A stretch of 7,024 bases of DNA from positions 1 through 7,024 of the forward strand of contig JAGGZZ010000220.1 in NCBI GenBank assembly GCA_021161765.1. The letters are read 5' to 3'. The stretch comes from Candidatus Methanophagales archaeon. Its GTDB lineage: Archaea; Halobacteriota; Syntropharchaeia; Alkanophagales; Methanospirareceae. The notes below the pieces were generated by a model. That model saw only the letters and a list, made by a program, of their open reading frames with translations. It was not told the origin of the DNA and did no database searches. Below are positions 1 through 5,741 of this stretch, piece after piece (the first letter of the stretch is position 1; each line of letters starts with the position of its first letter). The position numbers were made by a program, and so were the translations under genes.

Positions 1-491
1 ATTTCGATGGCAGTTGTCTTGCCATCCCGTATCAACAGGTCAATTTCAATCTGATCAGGATGTCCAAATACTACTCCCTGTTCATCGTAAGCCAGGTATC
101 GCCCTACATGGAGACCAAAGTCTTCACTGAGAATACCTTCCGCAGCAGCACGAAAACTCTCTTCAGCCTTTAAACCCCATCTGCTACCCAGCGCACCAAT
201 CTGCATATCAAAATGCTTCTCAAACCTTTTCTGCACCTGAGCTAACTCCTCCACACGCTCCTCCGTCCTCGCCTGTGCCTGCGCTAATTCTCCAACATGT
301 TCCTCAGTCCTTTTCTGCGCTTGCGCTAACCCTGCAATTGCACTTCTTAGTTCGTCAAAATCTTCTCGTCTGACTGCGAACTCCTCTTTTATCCACTCCA
401 TTATCGCGTCTACAAGTCGGAGCACGGGCTTGTGCAGCTCAATCGGGAATTCTTCTACTAGTTCCGTATATCTTTGCTTTGCCTTCTCCAT
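1..491 (-). CDS. DUF3782-type coiled-coil PD-(D/E)XK nuclease-like protein, 5' part (cut by left edge)
   Basis: The first 163 residues are visible. An in-frame TGA lies two codons before the ATG, so the Met at 491 is the first possible start. An N-terminal helical part (about 1-50) is followed by three 14-residue coiled-coil repeats (55-96), then a block GALGSRWGLKAEESFR (99-114) and GHPDQIEIDLLIRDG (143-157). This order is typical of DUF3782 proteins, which are predicted to belong to the PD-(D/E)XK nuclease fold. Asp151 and Glu163 would be the first acidic residues of the motif. The expected Lys follows two residues beyond Glu163 and falls outside the window. The family is widespread in archaea and cyanobacteria in many copies and its biological role is unknown. 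A TATA-like sequence about 28 bases upstream predicts a nearly leaderless transcript. Family call is from motif recognition; activity is inferred. Confidence 0.8.
   Translation of the reverse strand, partial: MEKAKQRYTELVEEFPIELHKPVLRLVDAIMEWIKEEFAVRREDFDELRSAIAGLAQAQKRTEEHVGELAQAQARTEERVEELAQVQKRFEKHFDMQIGALGSRWGLKAEESFRAAAEGILSEDFGLHVGRYLAYDEQGVVFGHPDQIEIDLLIRDGKTTAIE
204..329 (-). repeat. Three tandem 42-bp units encoding 14-residue coiled-coil repeats
   Basis: Residues 55-68, 69-82 and 83-96 of the DUF3782-type protein read LAQAQKRTEEHVGE, LAQAQARTEERVEE and LAQVQKRFEKHFDM. Each unit is two heptads. The first two differ at only four positions, and the third is more diverged. The segment probably forms a parallel coiled coil that holds the nuclease-like domains together. 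Repeat number is likely to vary between paralogues; that is inference. Confidence 0.85.
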
Positions 492-509
492 CTCTCATCA
501 ATGTTTGAT

Positions 510-533
510 TTATTGTATACAAAGTATAATTTT
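510..533 (-). promoter_or_regulatory. TATA-like promoter segment of the DUF3782-type gene
   Basis: Read on the minus strand the core is ACTTTGTATACAATAA, with its centre about 28 bases before the ATG at 491. That places transcription start at about 493, so the mRNA would be almost leaderless. The same 24 bases recur upstream of the MgtC-family gene with only transition differences. Inferred from sequence and spacing only. Confidence 0.45.
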
Positions 534-534
534 T

Positions 535-587
535 GCCACCGAGTACACAGAGAGCACCGAGTATTTACCCTCTGTGGTCTCTGTGGC
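535..587. repeat. Imperfect inverted repeat with CACAGAG-type units between kinase and DUF3782 genes
   Basis: The left arm (535-561) contains GCCACCGAG, TACACAGAG and AGCACCGAG. The right arm (568-587) is CCCTCTGTGGTCTCTGTGGC. GCCAC/GTGGC, GAG/CTC and CACAGAG/CTCTGTG can pair in register with small bulges, leaving a loop of about six bases. It fills most of the 109-base gap after the kinase stop (601). On the minus strand it is followed by A-rich sequence, not a U tract, so it is not a classic terminator for the kinase. Function unknown. Confidence 0.7.
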
Positions 588-600
588 TATCATTTTTGAT

Positions 601-2163
601 TTACCTTCGCCTTTTCGGCAGCGTGAACCAGAACTTCGACCCTTTCCCCAGCTCGCTTGTCACCCACACCCTGCCACCATGCAGCTCTGTATATCCCTTA
701 ACAATGGCTAAACCCAATCCAAGACCCCCTTTCCTCGCTGATGAAGTACTAACTGTATAAAAGCGTTCAAAAATCCTGGGCAGTTGCTCCTCGGGAATGC
801 CAGCGCCTGTATCTGCCACACAAACACGTATGTCCCCTTCATCCTTCCTATCCTCAACCATAATGTCTATCCTGCCTTTCTCTCCCGTATATCTGATTGC
901 ATTCGAGATCAGATTATCAAAAATAGCTGTTATTTTCTGCTTATCGCCCTCGACTTCTATCCCCTCGGGAACAACGGTAGAAACTGTTTGTTTTTTCGCA
1001 TCTACCTGCGGTTTAGTGCGCTCAAGCACCTCTTCTACGATTTCTGCTATTGATACGTGTTCCAAGGCCAGCTCTACCTTCCCGGTCTCAATGCGCGTGA
1101 CTTCCAACATGCGGTTAATCATCTCTTCAAGTTGAGAGGCACTCTTCTCAATAATACGAACATATTTTTTCTGTTTTTCGCTGAGCTTGTCCTGCTCCAA
1201 CAAACTGGCATACCCCACAATTGGAGCCAGAGGCGAACGCAGGTCGTGGTAAGCCACGTTAAGGAAGTCAGTCTTCAGTTTGTCCAGTTCCTTGAGTTTT
1301 TCGTATGCCGCATGCAACGCATCCTCCGTTGCTTTACGCTCGGTGATATTTGCAAAAATGGAAATAGTATGCACGAAATTCTCGGGTTTTGGTTCCTTCC
1401 CACCGAAGTACCCGACCGAGTTTAATTCTAACGGGACTGTCCCTCCATCCTTGCGGTTATAACATTGATACACACCTTCCAGCGTCTCACCACGCATTAA
1501 TTTCGGTATATATTCCTTTTCTGTTTTCTCTATCATCTCAGCAGCGACCAGAGGAGGAAGAACCACTTTATTTCCAGAAGCGTTTATGAACCTCGATTCC
1601 TTTACAAGATTTATGTGTTCAATTTCTTCTCTTGACCATCCTGTCCATTCCAAAAGTCTATCGGTGCAATCTACATGGTAATCCCTGTAAACATTCACAA
1701 TTGCAATAGGTGAACGGTCGCACAGGTCTGAATATATTTCAGCTAAAGTTCTTATCTTCTCCTCCGCCCACCTTCGTTCCAGCGCCCTGTGAATATCCAG
1801 AATCAAGCGTTCCATATCATAGGGCTTTTGCAAATAGCTGAATGCTCCCAGGCTTACTGCTTCCATAGCAGTGTCGAGCGAAGCATAACCCGTCAGGATA
1901 ATAGCCTCTGTGCGAGGTGATTTCTTCTTGATTTCTTTCAAAACTTCAATTCCCGACATATCAGGCAGTTTGAGGTCTATCAGCGCCAGGAAAATATCCT
2001 CTTCCTTTATTGCAGCTACGCCTTCTTTACCCGTCAGAACGGCTAAAGGGGTATAACCTTTGCCTTCTAATGTATCGGAAAGGGTTCTTCCCAGTTTGAC
2101 GTCATCATCGACAATTAATATTTTCGGCTTCCTTTTACCTTCTTCACTCATTTGATTCTTCAT
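601..2163 (-). CDS. Hybrid sensor histidine kinase, REC-PAS-HisKA-HATPase
   Basis: A 520-residue soluble two-component protein with no membrane segment. The N-terminal receiver domain (about 13-128) has the acidic cluster D19-D21, phosphoacceptor Asp63 in LIDLKLPDMSG, Thr91 and Lys113, all the residues expected of a functional receiver. A PAS domain with a PAC tail (about 145-277, ending ANITERK) is the likely input module. The HisKA domain (about 295-362) carries His306 in YHDLRSPL. The ATPase domain (about 405-517) shows the N box (Asn417, Asn421), the G1 box DTGAGIP (451-457) and a G2 box GGLGLGLAIVKG (479-490). The receiver probably accepts phosphate from another kinase and modulates this one. 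There is no output domain and no partner regulator in view. The start at 2163 fits a TATA box at 2190-2200; Met5 is an alternative. It is divergent from hemC with a 44-base gap. Confidence 0.95.
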   Translation of the reverse strand: MKNQMSEEGKRKPKILIVDDDVKLGRTLSDTLEGKGYTPLAVLTGKEGVAAIKEEDIFLALIDLKLPDMSGIEVLKEIKKKSPRTEAIILTGYASLDTAMEAVSLGAFSYLQKPYDMERLILDIHRALERRWAEEKIRTLAEIYSDLCDRSPIAIVNVYRDYHVDCTDRLLEWTGWSREEIEHINLVKESRFINASGNKVVLPPLVAAEMIEKTEKEYIPKLMRGETLEGVYQCYNRKDGGTVPLELNSVGYFGGKEPKPENFVHTISIFANITERKATEDALHAAYEKLKELDKLKTDFLNVAYHDLRSPLAPIVGYASLLEQDKLSEKQKKYVRIIEKSASQLEEMINRMLEVTRIETGKVELALEHVSIAEIVEEVLERTKPQVDAKKQTVSTVVPEGIEVEGDKQKITAIFDNLISNAIRYTGEKGRIDIMVEDRKDEGDIRVCVADTGAGIPEEQLPRIFERFYTVSTSSARKGGLGLGLAIVKGYTELHGGRVWVTSELGKGSKFWFTLPKRRR

Positions 2164-2189
2164 TTTATTTTATCTTTTTTTCATAAGAG

Positions 2190-2200
2190 CTATATAAATA
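2190..2200 (-). promoter_or_regulatory. TATA box of the histidine kinase gene
   Basis: On the minus strand this reads TATTTATATAG and contains TTTATATA, matching the archaeal TATA consensus. Its centre is about 31 bases before the kinase ATG at 2163, predicting a start of transcription near 2168 and a leader of about five bases. On the plus strand it is too close to the hemC ATG (2208) to serve that gene. hemC may instead use the weak T-rich stretch at 2163-2173. Confidence 0.55.
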
Positions 2201-2207
2201 TGGGATT

Positions 2208-3191
2208 ATGATCATAGGAACGCGAGGCAGCAAACTTGCAATATTGCAGACAGAGAAAGTATGTGAGCGATTGAAAGAGGAGGGATTGGAGCATGAGCTT
2301 ACGATACGAACAGTGCGGAGTTTAGGCGATGCCATAACGGATAGGGGTTTATACGAAATGCCCGAAAAGGGTGTTTTCGTTAAAAAACTTGATATGCTGC
2401 TTTTAGCAGGTAAAATAGACCTCGCCGTGCATTCCATGAAAGATATACCTCTGGAAAGGGACGAGCGGTTAGAGACGTCTGCGGTTTTACCTCGTGATTC
2501 TCCCTATGATGCGTTAGTATCGAAGTATAGGTTGGAGCAAATGCCTGAGAATGCGGTGATAGGGACGTCAAGCGTGCGCAGAAAGTTTCAATTCTTGAAT
2601 TACATGGATGCGCGGCAAACAAACGTAAGGATAAAAGACATTCGCGGTAATGTAGACACGAGAATCGAAAAGTTCAGAAGAGGCGAATACGATGGTGTAA
2701 TTCTTGCAGAAGCAGGATTTGAGCGGTTGAGGTTGGATATAGATTATGAACGGCTTGATTGTGACCCGTTTGTACCTTCGCCAAATCAAGGTATCATCGC
2801 CGTGGTTACGAGGAAAGAGTCGAAAGAGAGCGAGATTTTGAGCAAGATAGATGATGAGAGTACGAGGATAGAAGCAGAGGTGGAGAACGAAGTATTAAAA
2901 GTAATTGGCGGGGGGTGTTCGCTTCCCGTGGGCGTGCACGCACATACCCGTAGTAATAAGGAATCAGGAGATAAAATTGATTTATCTGTTTATGTTTATG
3001 TTCATGCTGGTGCTGGTGGTTCGCGTGAGGATTATATTTTGGAGAAGTGTGTGCTGAGCAGGTATAAAGACAAAGACAAAAGTAAATGTTTAGAAGAAAC
3101 AAGAAACTTCACGCAGAACTTAGCTCGACGGTTTCTCGGCTTTTCTCAGCCACAAAACGCCGAAAACCAGGGCACTGGACACGATTGCTAA
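2208..3191 (+). CDS. hemC: Hydroxymethylbilane synthase (porphobilinogen deaminase)
   Basis: Condenses four porphobilinogens into hydroxymethylbilane, the linear tetrapyrrole precursor of sirohaem, cobalamin, F430 and haem, in the cytosol. The 327-residue product starts with MIIGTRGSKLAILQTEKV, the conserved family opening, which fixes the start. Visible family motifs are LAVHSMKDIP (72-81, catalytic Asp79), IGTSSVRR (118-125), IRGNVDTRIEKFRRGEYDG (145-163), PSPNQG (190-195) and IGGGCSLPVG (233-242), where Cys237 would bind the dipyrromethane cofactor. The family usually ends near residue 310. Here residues 305-327 are read across the end of the oppositely oriented MgtC-family gene and look like an acquired tail. 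No other tetrapyrrole gene is in view. A GGGAT just before the ATG is too close to act as a good ribosome site, so translation may be leaderless or weakly led. Confidence 0.97.
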   Translation: MIIGTRGSKLAILQTEKVCERLKEEGLEHELTIRTVRSLGDAITDRGLYEMPEKGVFVKKLDMLLLAGKIDLAVHSMKDIPLERDERLETSAVLPRDSPYDALVSKYRLEQMPENAVIGTSSVRRKFQFLNYMDARQTNVRIKDIRGNVDTRIEKFRRGEYDGVILAEAGFERLRLDIDYERLDCDPFVPSPNQGIIAVVTRKESKESEILSKIDDESTRIEAEVENEVLKVIGGGCSLPVGVHAHTRSNKESGDKIDLSVYVYVHAGAGGSREDYILEKCVLSRYKDKDKSKCLEETRNFTQNLARRFLGFSQPQNAENQGTGHDC

Positions 3192-3524
3192 CACATAGGC
3201 ACCAACGCCAACTGCAAGTCCTATCGCAGCCACACACCAAAGACTCGCTGCTGTTGTTACTCCCTGAACATGACCTTTTTCCGCGATTATAGAGCCCGCA
3301 CCAATGAATCCAATTCCCGTAACAATACCCGCAGCTACCCTTGCGGGGTCCATATTGAAATGATGAACTGAAATTATCGTGAATAAACATGCACCAAGCG
3401 AAACAAGTGCATGCGTTCTCAAGCCTGCGGGCTTGTGCACTATCTCCCTTTCCACACCTACCAGTATACCGAGCACTACGGCCAACAGCAATTGCGCTAT
3501 CATCTCAATATCAACGGGTAGCAT
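3120..3524 (-). CDS. MgtC/SapB-family membrane protein, short form
   Basis: A 134-residue, strongly hydrophobic protein with about four to five membrane segments. Family signatures are LVGVERE (21-27), KPAGLRTHALVSLGACLF (31-48), TGIGFIGAGSI (69-79) and VQGVTTAASLWCVAAIGLAVG (86-106). It consists only of the membrane domain and lacks the C-terminal ACT-like domain of Salmonella MgtC. MgtC proteins are linked to survival at low magnesium and to regulation of partner membrane proteins; a transport activity is not established. It lies 135 bases downstream of a CNNM/CorC-type gene in the same direction. The last 72 bases overlap the 3' end of convergent hemC. Met1 matches the usual family start, but the TATA-like element is only about 14 bases upstream, so Met8 (3503) could be the start of a leaderless transcript. 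Confidence 0.92.
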   Translation of the reverse strand: MLPVDIEMIAQLLLAVVLGILVGVEREIVHKPAGLRTHALVSLGACLFTIISVHHFNMDPARVAAGIVTGIGFIGAGSIIAEKGHVQGVTTAASLWCVAAIGLAVGVGAYVLAIVSSALVFGVLWLRKAEKPSS

Positions 3525-3526
3525 AT

Positions 3527-3550
3527 TTGTTGTGTATAAAGTGTAACTTC
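3527..3550 (-). promoter_or_regulatory. TATA-like promoter segment upstream of the MgtC-family gene
   Basis: On the minus strand the core is ACACTTTATACACAACAA. The TATA-like part is centred near 3538, predicting a transcription start near 3512. That lies after the first Met codon (3524) and before the second (3503). The whole 24-base segment matches 510-533, upstream of the DUF3782-type gene, at 18 of 24 positions, with every difference a transition. Confidence 0.35.
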
Positions 3551-3561
3551 CTTCTATTTAA

Positions 3562-3660
3562 GACACAGATTTACACTGATTTACGCAGATTTATTTTAGT
3601 TTTACCATGTTGATTCTTATCATCTGTGTTAATCTGCGTTAATCTGCGTTAATCTGTGTC
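3562..3660. repeat. Long inverted repeat made of 10-bp units
   Basis: The left arm (3562-3593) is three units of the type ACACAGATTT, ACACTGATTT, ACGCAGATTT. The right arm (3629-3660) is the complementary type, AATCTGCGTT, AATCTGCGTT, AATCTGTGTC, with one further partial unit at 3621-3628. Paired over 32 positions the arms mismatch at only four, three of them exactly ten bases apart, with one G-U in RNA. The loop is 35 bases. The right arm ends on the last base of the TAG stop of the CNNM-type gene, so the structure would form directly at the 3' end of that mRNA and upstream of the MgtC-family promoter. It may act in termination or mRNA stability, or be a mobile repeat; function unknown. Confidence 0.9.
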
Positions 3661-4703
3661 TATAATTTGTTTTCTATTTTCTTGCTTGTTTTTATTATGT
3701 CGTATTCATCATATATAGCTCCTACTATCTCTTCCAGAAGGTCTTCTAAACAGACCAACCCTTTTGTTCTTCCCGCAGCGTCCACGACAATGGCGATGTG
3801 GAATTTACCACGCTGGAATTCATCAAGCAGGTCGTCCACCCTTTTCGTCTCAGGTACAAAATGAGGTCGTTTCATGAGTTCTCGTAGCGAAGCTTTGCCT
3901 TTTTTTGTAGTCTCCTTCGCCGTTATCAGCAGGTCTTTAGCATATAAAATCCCCACGATATTATCCTTTGTGACCTTAAAAACGGGAATTCTTGTGTATC
4001 CACTCGCTTTTATCAATTCCACTGCGGAATCCACGCTTTGATTGACTTCCAGGCACACCATCTCCTCCTTTGGTGTCATTACGTGCTTCACCACGATTTC
4101 GTCAAGTCTTAGCACACCCTTCATCATCTCCTTTTCGTCCTTTTCAATTGCTCCTTCTTCTTCTCCTATGTCCAGCATCGTCTCCACCTCCTCCTCGGTC
4201 ATTAACTTTTTCCGGTACCGTTTCATACCCAGGAGCTGCTTTTCAAACGCGGATGTGATCACCGAAAAGACATTTGTGAGTGGCTGAGTAATAGAAACCA
4301 AAAACGCTATGGGCTTGGAAATAATCATGGAAAATCTTTCCGACTGGTGAGCGGCAATCATCTTGGGCATAATTTCACCAAACGTGAGAATTAAAAATGT
4401 CATCACGCCGATTGCAATGACCACGCCATTTAATCTACCAAAGAAGTCTATTGCGAGCGAAGTAGCTACTGCTGAGGCTGCAATATTCACTATATTATTC
4501 CAGACGGACACGGTAGTGACTACGGCTTCAGGGTCGCCCGCCAATTTATCTATCCTCTCTGCTCCTTTCACGCCGCGCTTTAACAAAGCCCGCGCTCTTA
4601 GTTTTCCTATACCAATCAGTGCGATTTCAGAGCCGGAGAAGAATCCGGATAAGACCAATAGTACAACCAGGAGTAAAAGCTTCGCAATAAGCCACTCGGA
4701 CAC
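3660..4703 (-). CDS. CNNM/CorC-type DUF21-CBS membrane protein (putative divalent cation transporter)
   Basis: A 347-residue protein with an N-terminal DUF21/CNNM membrane domain (about 1-160) holding three to four membrane segments. These carry LSGFFSGSEIALIGIGK (18-34), VSVWNNIVNIAAS (65-77) and LTFGEIMPK (106-114), the family signatures. A linker ending in an acidic helix (169-195) leads to a CBS pair (about 203-335) with VMTPKEEMV, GYTRIPV, GILYAKDLL and a C-terminal LVCLEDLLEEIVGAIYDEYD. The family includes magnesium/cobalt efflux proteins CorB/CorC and CNNM; CBS domains usually bind ATP-Mg. The C-terminal CorC_HlyC domain of many bacterial members is absent. The start is GTG at 4703. 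A TATA-like box at 4725-4734 predicts transcription beginning at the GTG itself, and a GAGGTG overlaps it. Ion specificity cannot be told from sequence. Confidence 0.93.
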   Translation of the reverse strand: MSEWLIAKLLLLVVLLVLSGFFSGSEIALIGIGKLRARALLKRGVKGAERIDKLAGDPEAVVTTVSVWNNIVNIAASAVATSLAIDFFGRLNGVVIAIGVMTFLILTFGEIMPKMIAAHQSERFSMIISKPIAFLVSITQPLTNVFSVITSAFEKQLLGMKRYRKKLMTEEEVETMLDIGEEEGAIEKDEKEMMKGVLRLDEIVVKHVMTPKEEMVCLEVNQSVDSAVELIKASGYTRIPVFKVTKDNIVGILYAKDLLITAKETTKKGKASLRELMKRPHFVPETKRVDDLLDEFQRGKFHIAIVVDAAGRTKGLVCLEDLLEEIVGAIYDEYDIIKTSKKIENKL

Positions 4704-4724
4704 CTCTTTTCTTTTCCCCTCCCA

Positions 4725-4734
4725 TTATAATATA
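4725..4734 (-). promoter_or_regulatory. TATA box of the CNNM/CorC-type gene
   Basis: On the minus strand this reads TATATTATAA, centred about 26 bases before the GTG at 4703. The predicted transcript would start within one or two bases of the start codon and so be leaderless. It also shows that this gene probably has its own promoter and is not only read from the EpsI-family gene upstream. Confidence 0.5.
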
Positions 4735-4775
4735 GTCATAAAGGTTTAAAAAGCTTTGTTCGTTTTAGTGCATAA

Positions 4776-4802
4776 ACCACAAGATTACACAGATTTCCAC
4801 GA
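4776..4802. repeat. Single-arm degenerate repeat (ACACAGATTT type)
   Basis: The segment contains CCACAAGATTACACAGATTT followed by CCACGAG. The ACACAGATTT unit is the one found in the arms of the 3562-3660 hairpin, and the CCACGAG and CCACAAG ends resemble the CACCGAG units at 535-561. No complementary arm is seen nearby. It sits seven bases beyond the stop of the EpsI-family gene and about 40 bases before the CNNM-type TATA box. Confidence 0.55.
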
Positions 4803-4809
4803 GAAAATA

Positions 4810-5688
4810 TTATTTATGTAACGATTTTTGCCTGCGTTTAATCTGAGGATAAAATATGGTTGCTATAGGTACAAGGAGTAGCAAGCCAATTGCTACTTTT
4901 CCGATGACAGAACCAGAGGCGAGGCGGATAAGAAGAACAGGCTCTTCCTTTCGCAGCTCAAACATGCAGGGTATGGTATTACCCATGAACTCCGTTGTCA
5001 GGTTGAGAATTCCATCATAAGAGCCCTCGGCAGGTGCGAGTGCTGAAACACGAATCATAGTAAAGGTATCCGGGCTAAAGGGGCTTTCCTTCACGTAAAA
5101 ATACAGCACGACTCGTCGCTGTGTGACCTTCCCATCTGCATTTGATTTCTTTACGACAATGAGCTTCTTGACTGGAATGGTTAAGTAAGAACGTCGGTGT
5201 AGGCGTTTAGCAGGCTGCGTATACAAGGGTTCTCCTACCCAGCTCAAATTCCGCAGCGGTATCCACGCTTTGCCTTCTTCCTCGATTGTATAGCCCAAAG
5301 CAGGATAACAGACGATAGGAGGGTGAAAGCTTGAGTGGTTTTTTGATTGTACGATGAGGAAGATTACGGGTTGAAACGTTTCAGGGTTAACGTAATTACG
5401 CATAAGCATCACGTCTGCACCGAGGCTTTCGGCAACTCGTGTCGTGTTGTGTTCTGAGCCCACCCAACCACCGATATTATTAGGAAATGCACGCATGTGC
5501 TCGTTGTTCCCGAAATCCATCTTCGCTCTAACGGGCATTGCATCTTTGGAAGCGTGCGACAATTCGGTGTCAATCGTGGTGATGGTTTTGGCAAAGAGCG
5601 TTGACGGTGAGGAAAGAAGAAAGATAAATACGAAACCGAGCATAAGAAGTCCGATAATCCTGCAGTATTCTTCGATGAAAGTTTTCAT
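4810..5688 (-). CDS. EpsI-family (exosortase/archaeosortase-associated) envelope protein
   Basis: A 292-residue product from Met at 5688. That start opens a typical signal peptide (MKTFIEEYCRIIGLLMLGFVFIFLLSSPSTLFA). Landmarks of the EpsI/DUF3485 family follow: FPNNIGGWVG (68-77), LGADVMLMRNYVNP (89-102), SSFHPPIVCYPALGYTI (119-135) with the conserved His-Pro-Pro and Cys, and a distal strand-rich region. A C-terminal membrane helix (about 261-279) followed by KRRQK suggests anchoring with the body outside the cell. EpsI proteins accompany or are fused to exosortases and archaeosortases, which process surface proteins with C-terminal sorting tails; the exact role of EpsI is unsettled. No archaeosortase is in the window. 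An in-frame GTG at 5754 would add 22 hydrophilic residues before the signal peptide and is less likely. It follows the protease gene by 53 bases, probably in one transcript. Confidence 0.85.
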   Translation of the reverse strand: MKTFIEEYCRIIGLLMLGFVFIFLLSSPSTLFAKTITTIDTELSHASKDAMPVRAKMDFGNNEHMRAFPNNIGGWVGSEHNTTRVAESLGADVMLMRNYVNPETFQPVIFLIVQSKNHSSFHPPIVCYPALGYTIEEEGKAWIPLRNLSWVGEPLYTQPAKRLHRRSYLTIPVKKLIVVKKSNADGKVTQRRVVLYFYVKESPFSPDTFTMIRVSALAPAEGSYDGILNLTTEFMGNTIPCMFELRKEEPVLLIRLASGSVIGKVAIGLLLLVPIATIFYPQIKRRQKSLHK

Positions 5689-5741
5689 TTCTAATCCAAT
5701 CCCCGCTCCTATCCATTGCTGAGATCTTGACCCCCTGCATT

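Noticed and set aside
535..587. Intrinsic terminator of the kinase gene
   Set aside because: On the minus strand the stem is followed by an A-rich stretch, not a U tract, and the stem is interrupted.
430..760. Open frames on the plus strand across 430-760
   Set aside because: They run through the repeat and the antisense of the kinase end, and have no family features or good start signals.
2191..2198. TATA box for hemC on the plus strand
   Set aside because: Its centre is only about 13 bases from the hemC ATG, and the conserved HemC N-terminus rules out a later start.
3562..3660. CRISPR-like array from the regularly spaced units
   Set aside because: Units are only 10 bases, contiguous without spacers, and arranged as two inverted arms, so this is not a repeat-spacer array.
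4363..4749. 128-codon open frame on the plus strand across the CNNM-type gene
   Set aside because: It is antisense to a clear membrane-protein gene, has low-complexity Ser/Thr/Ile composition and no recognisable motif.
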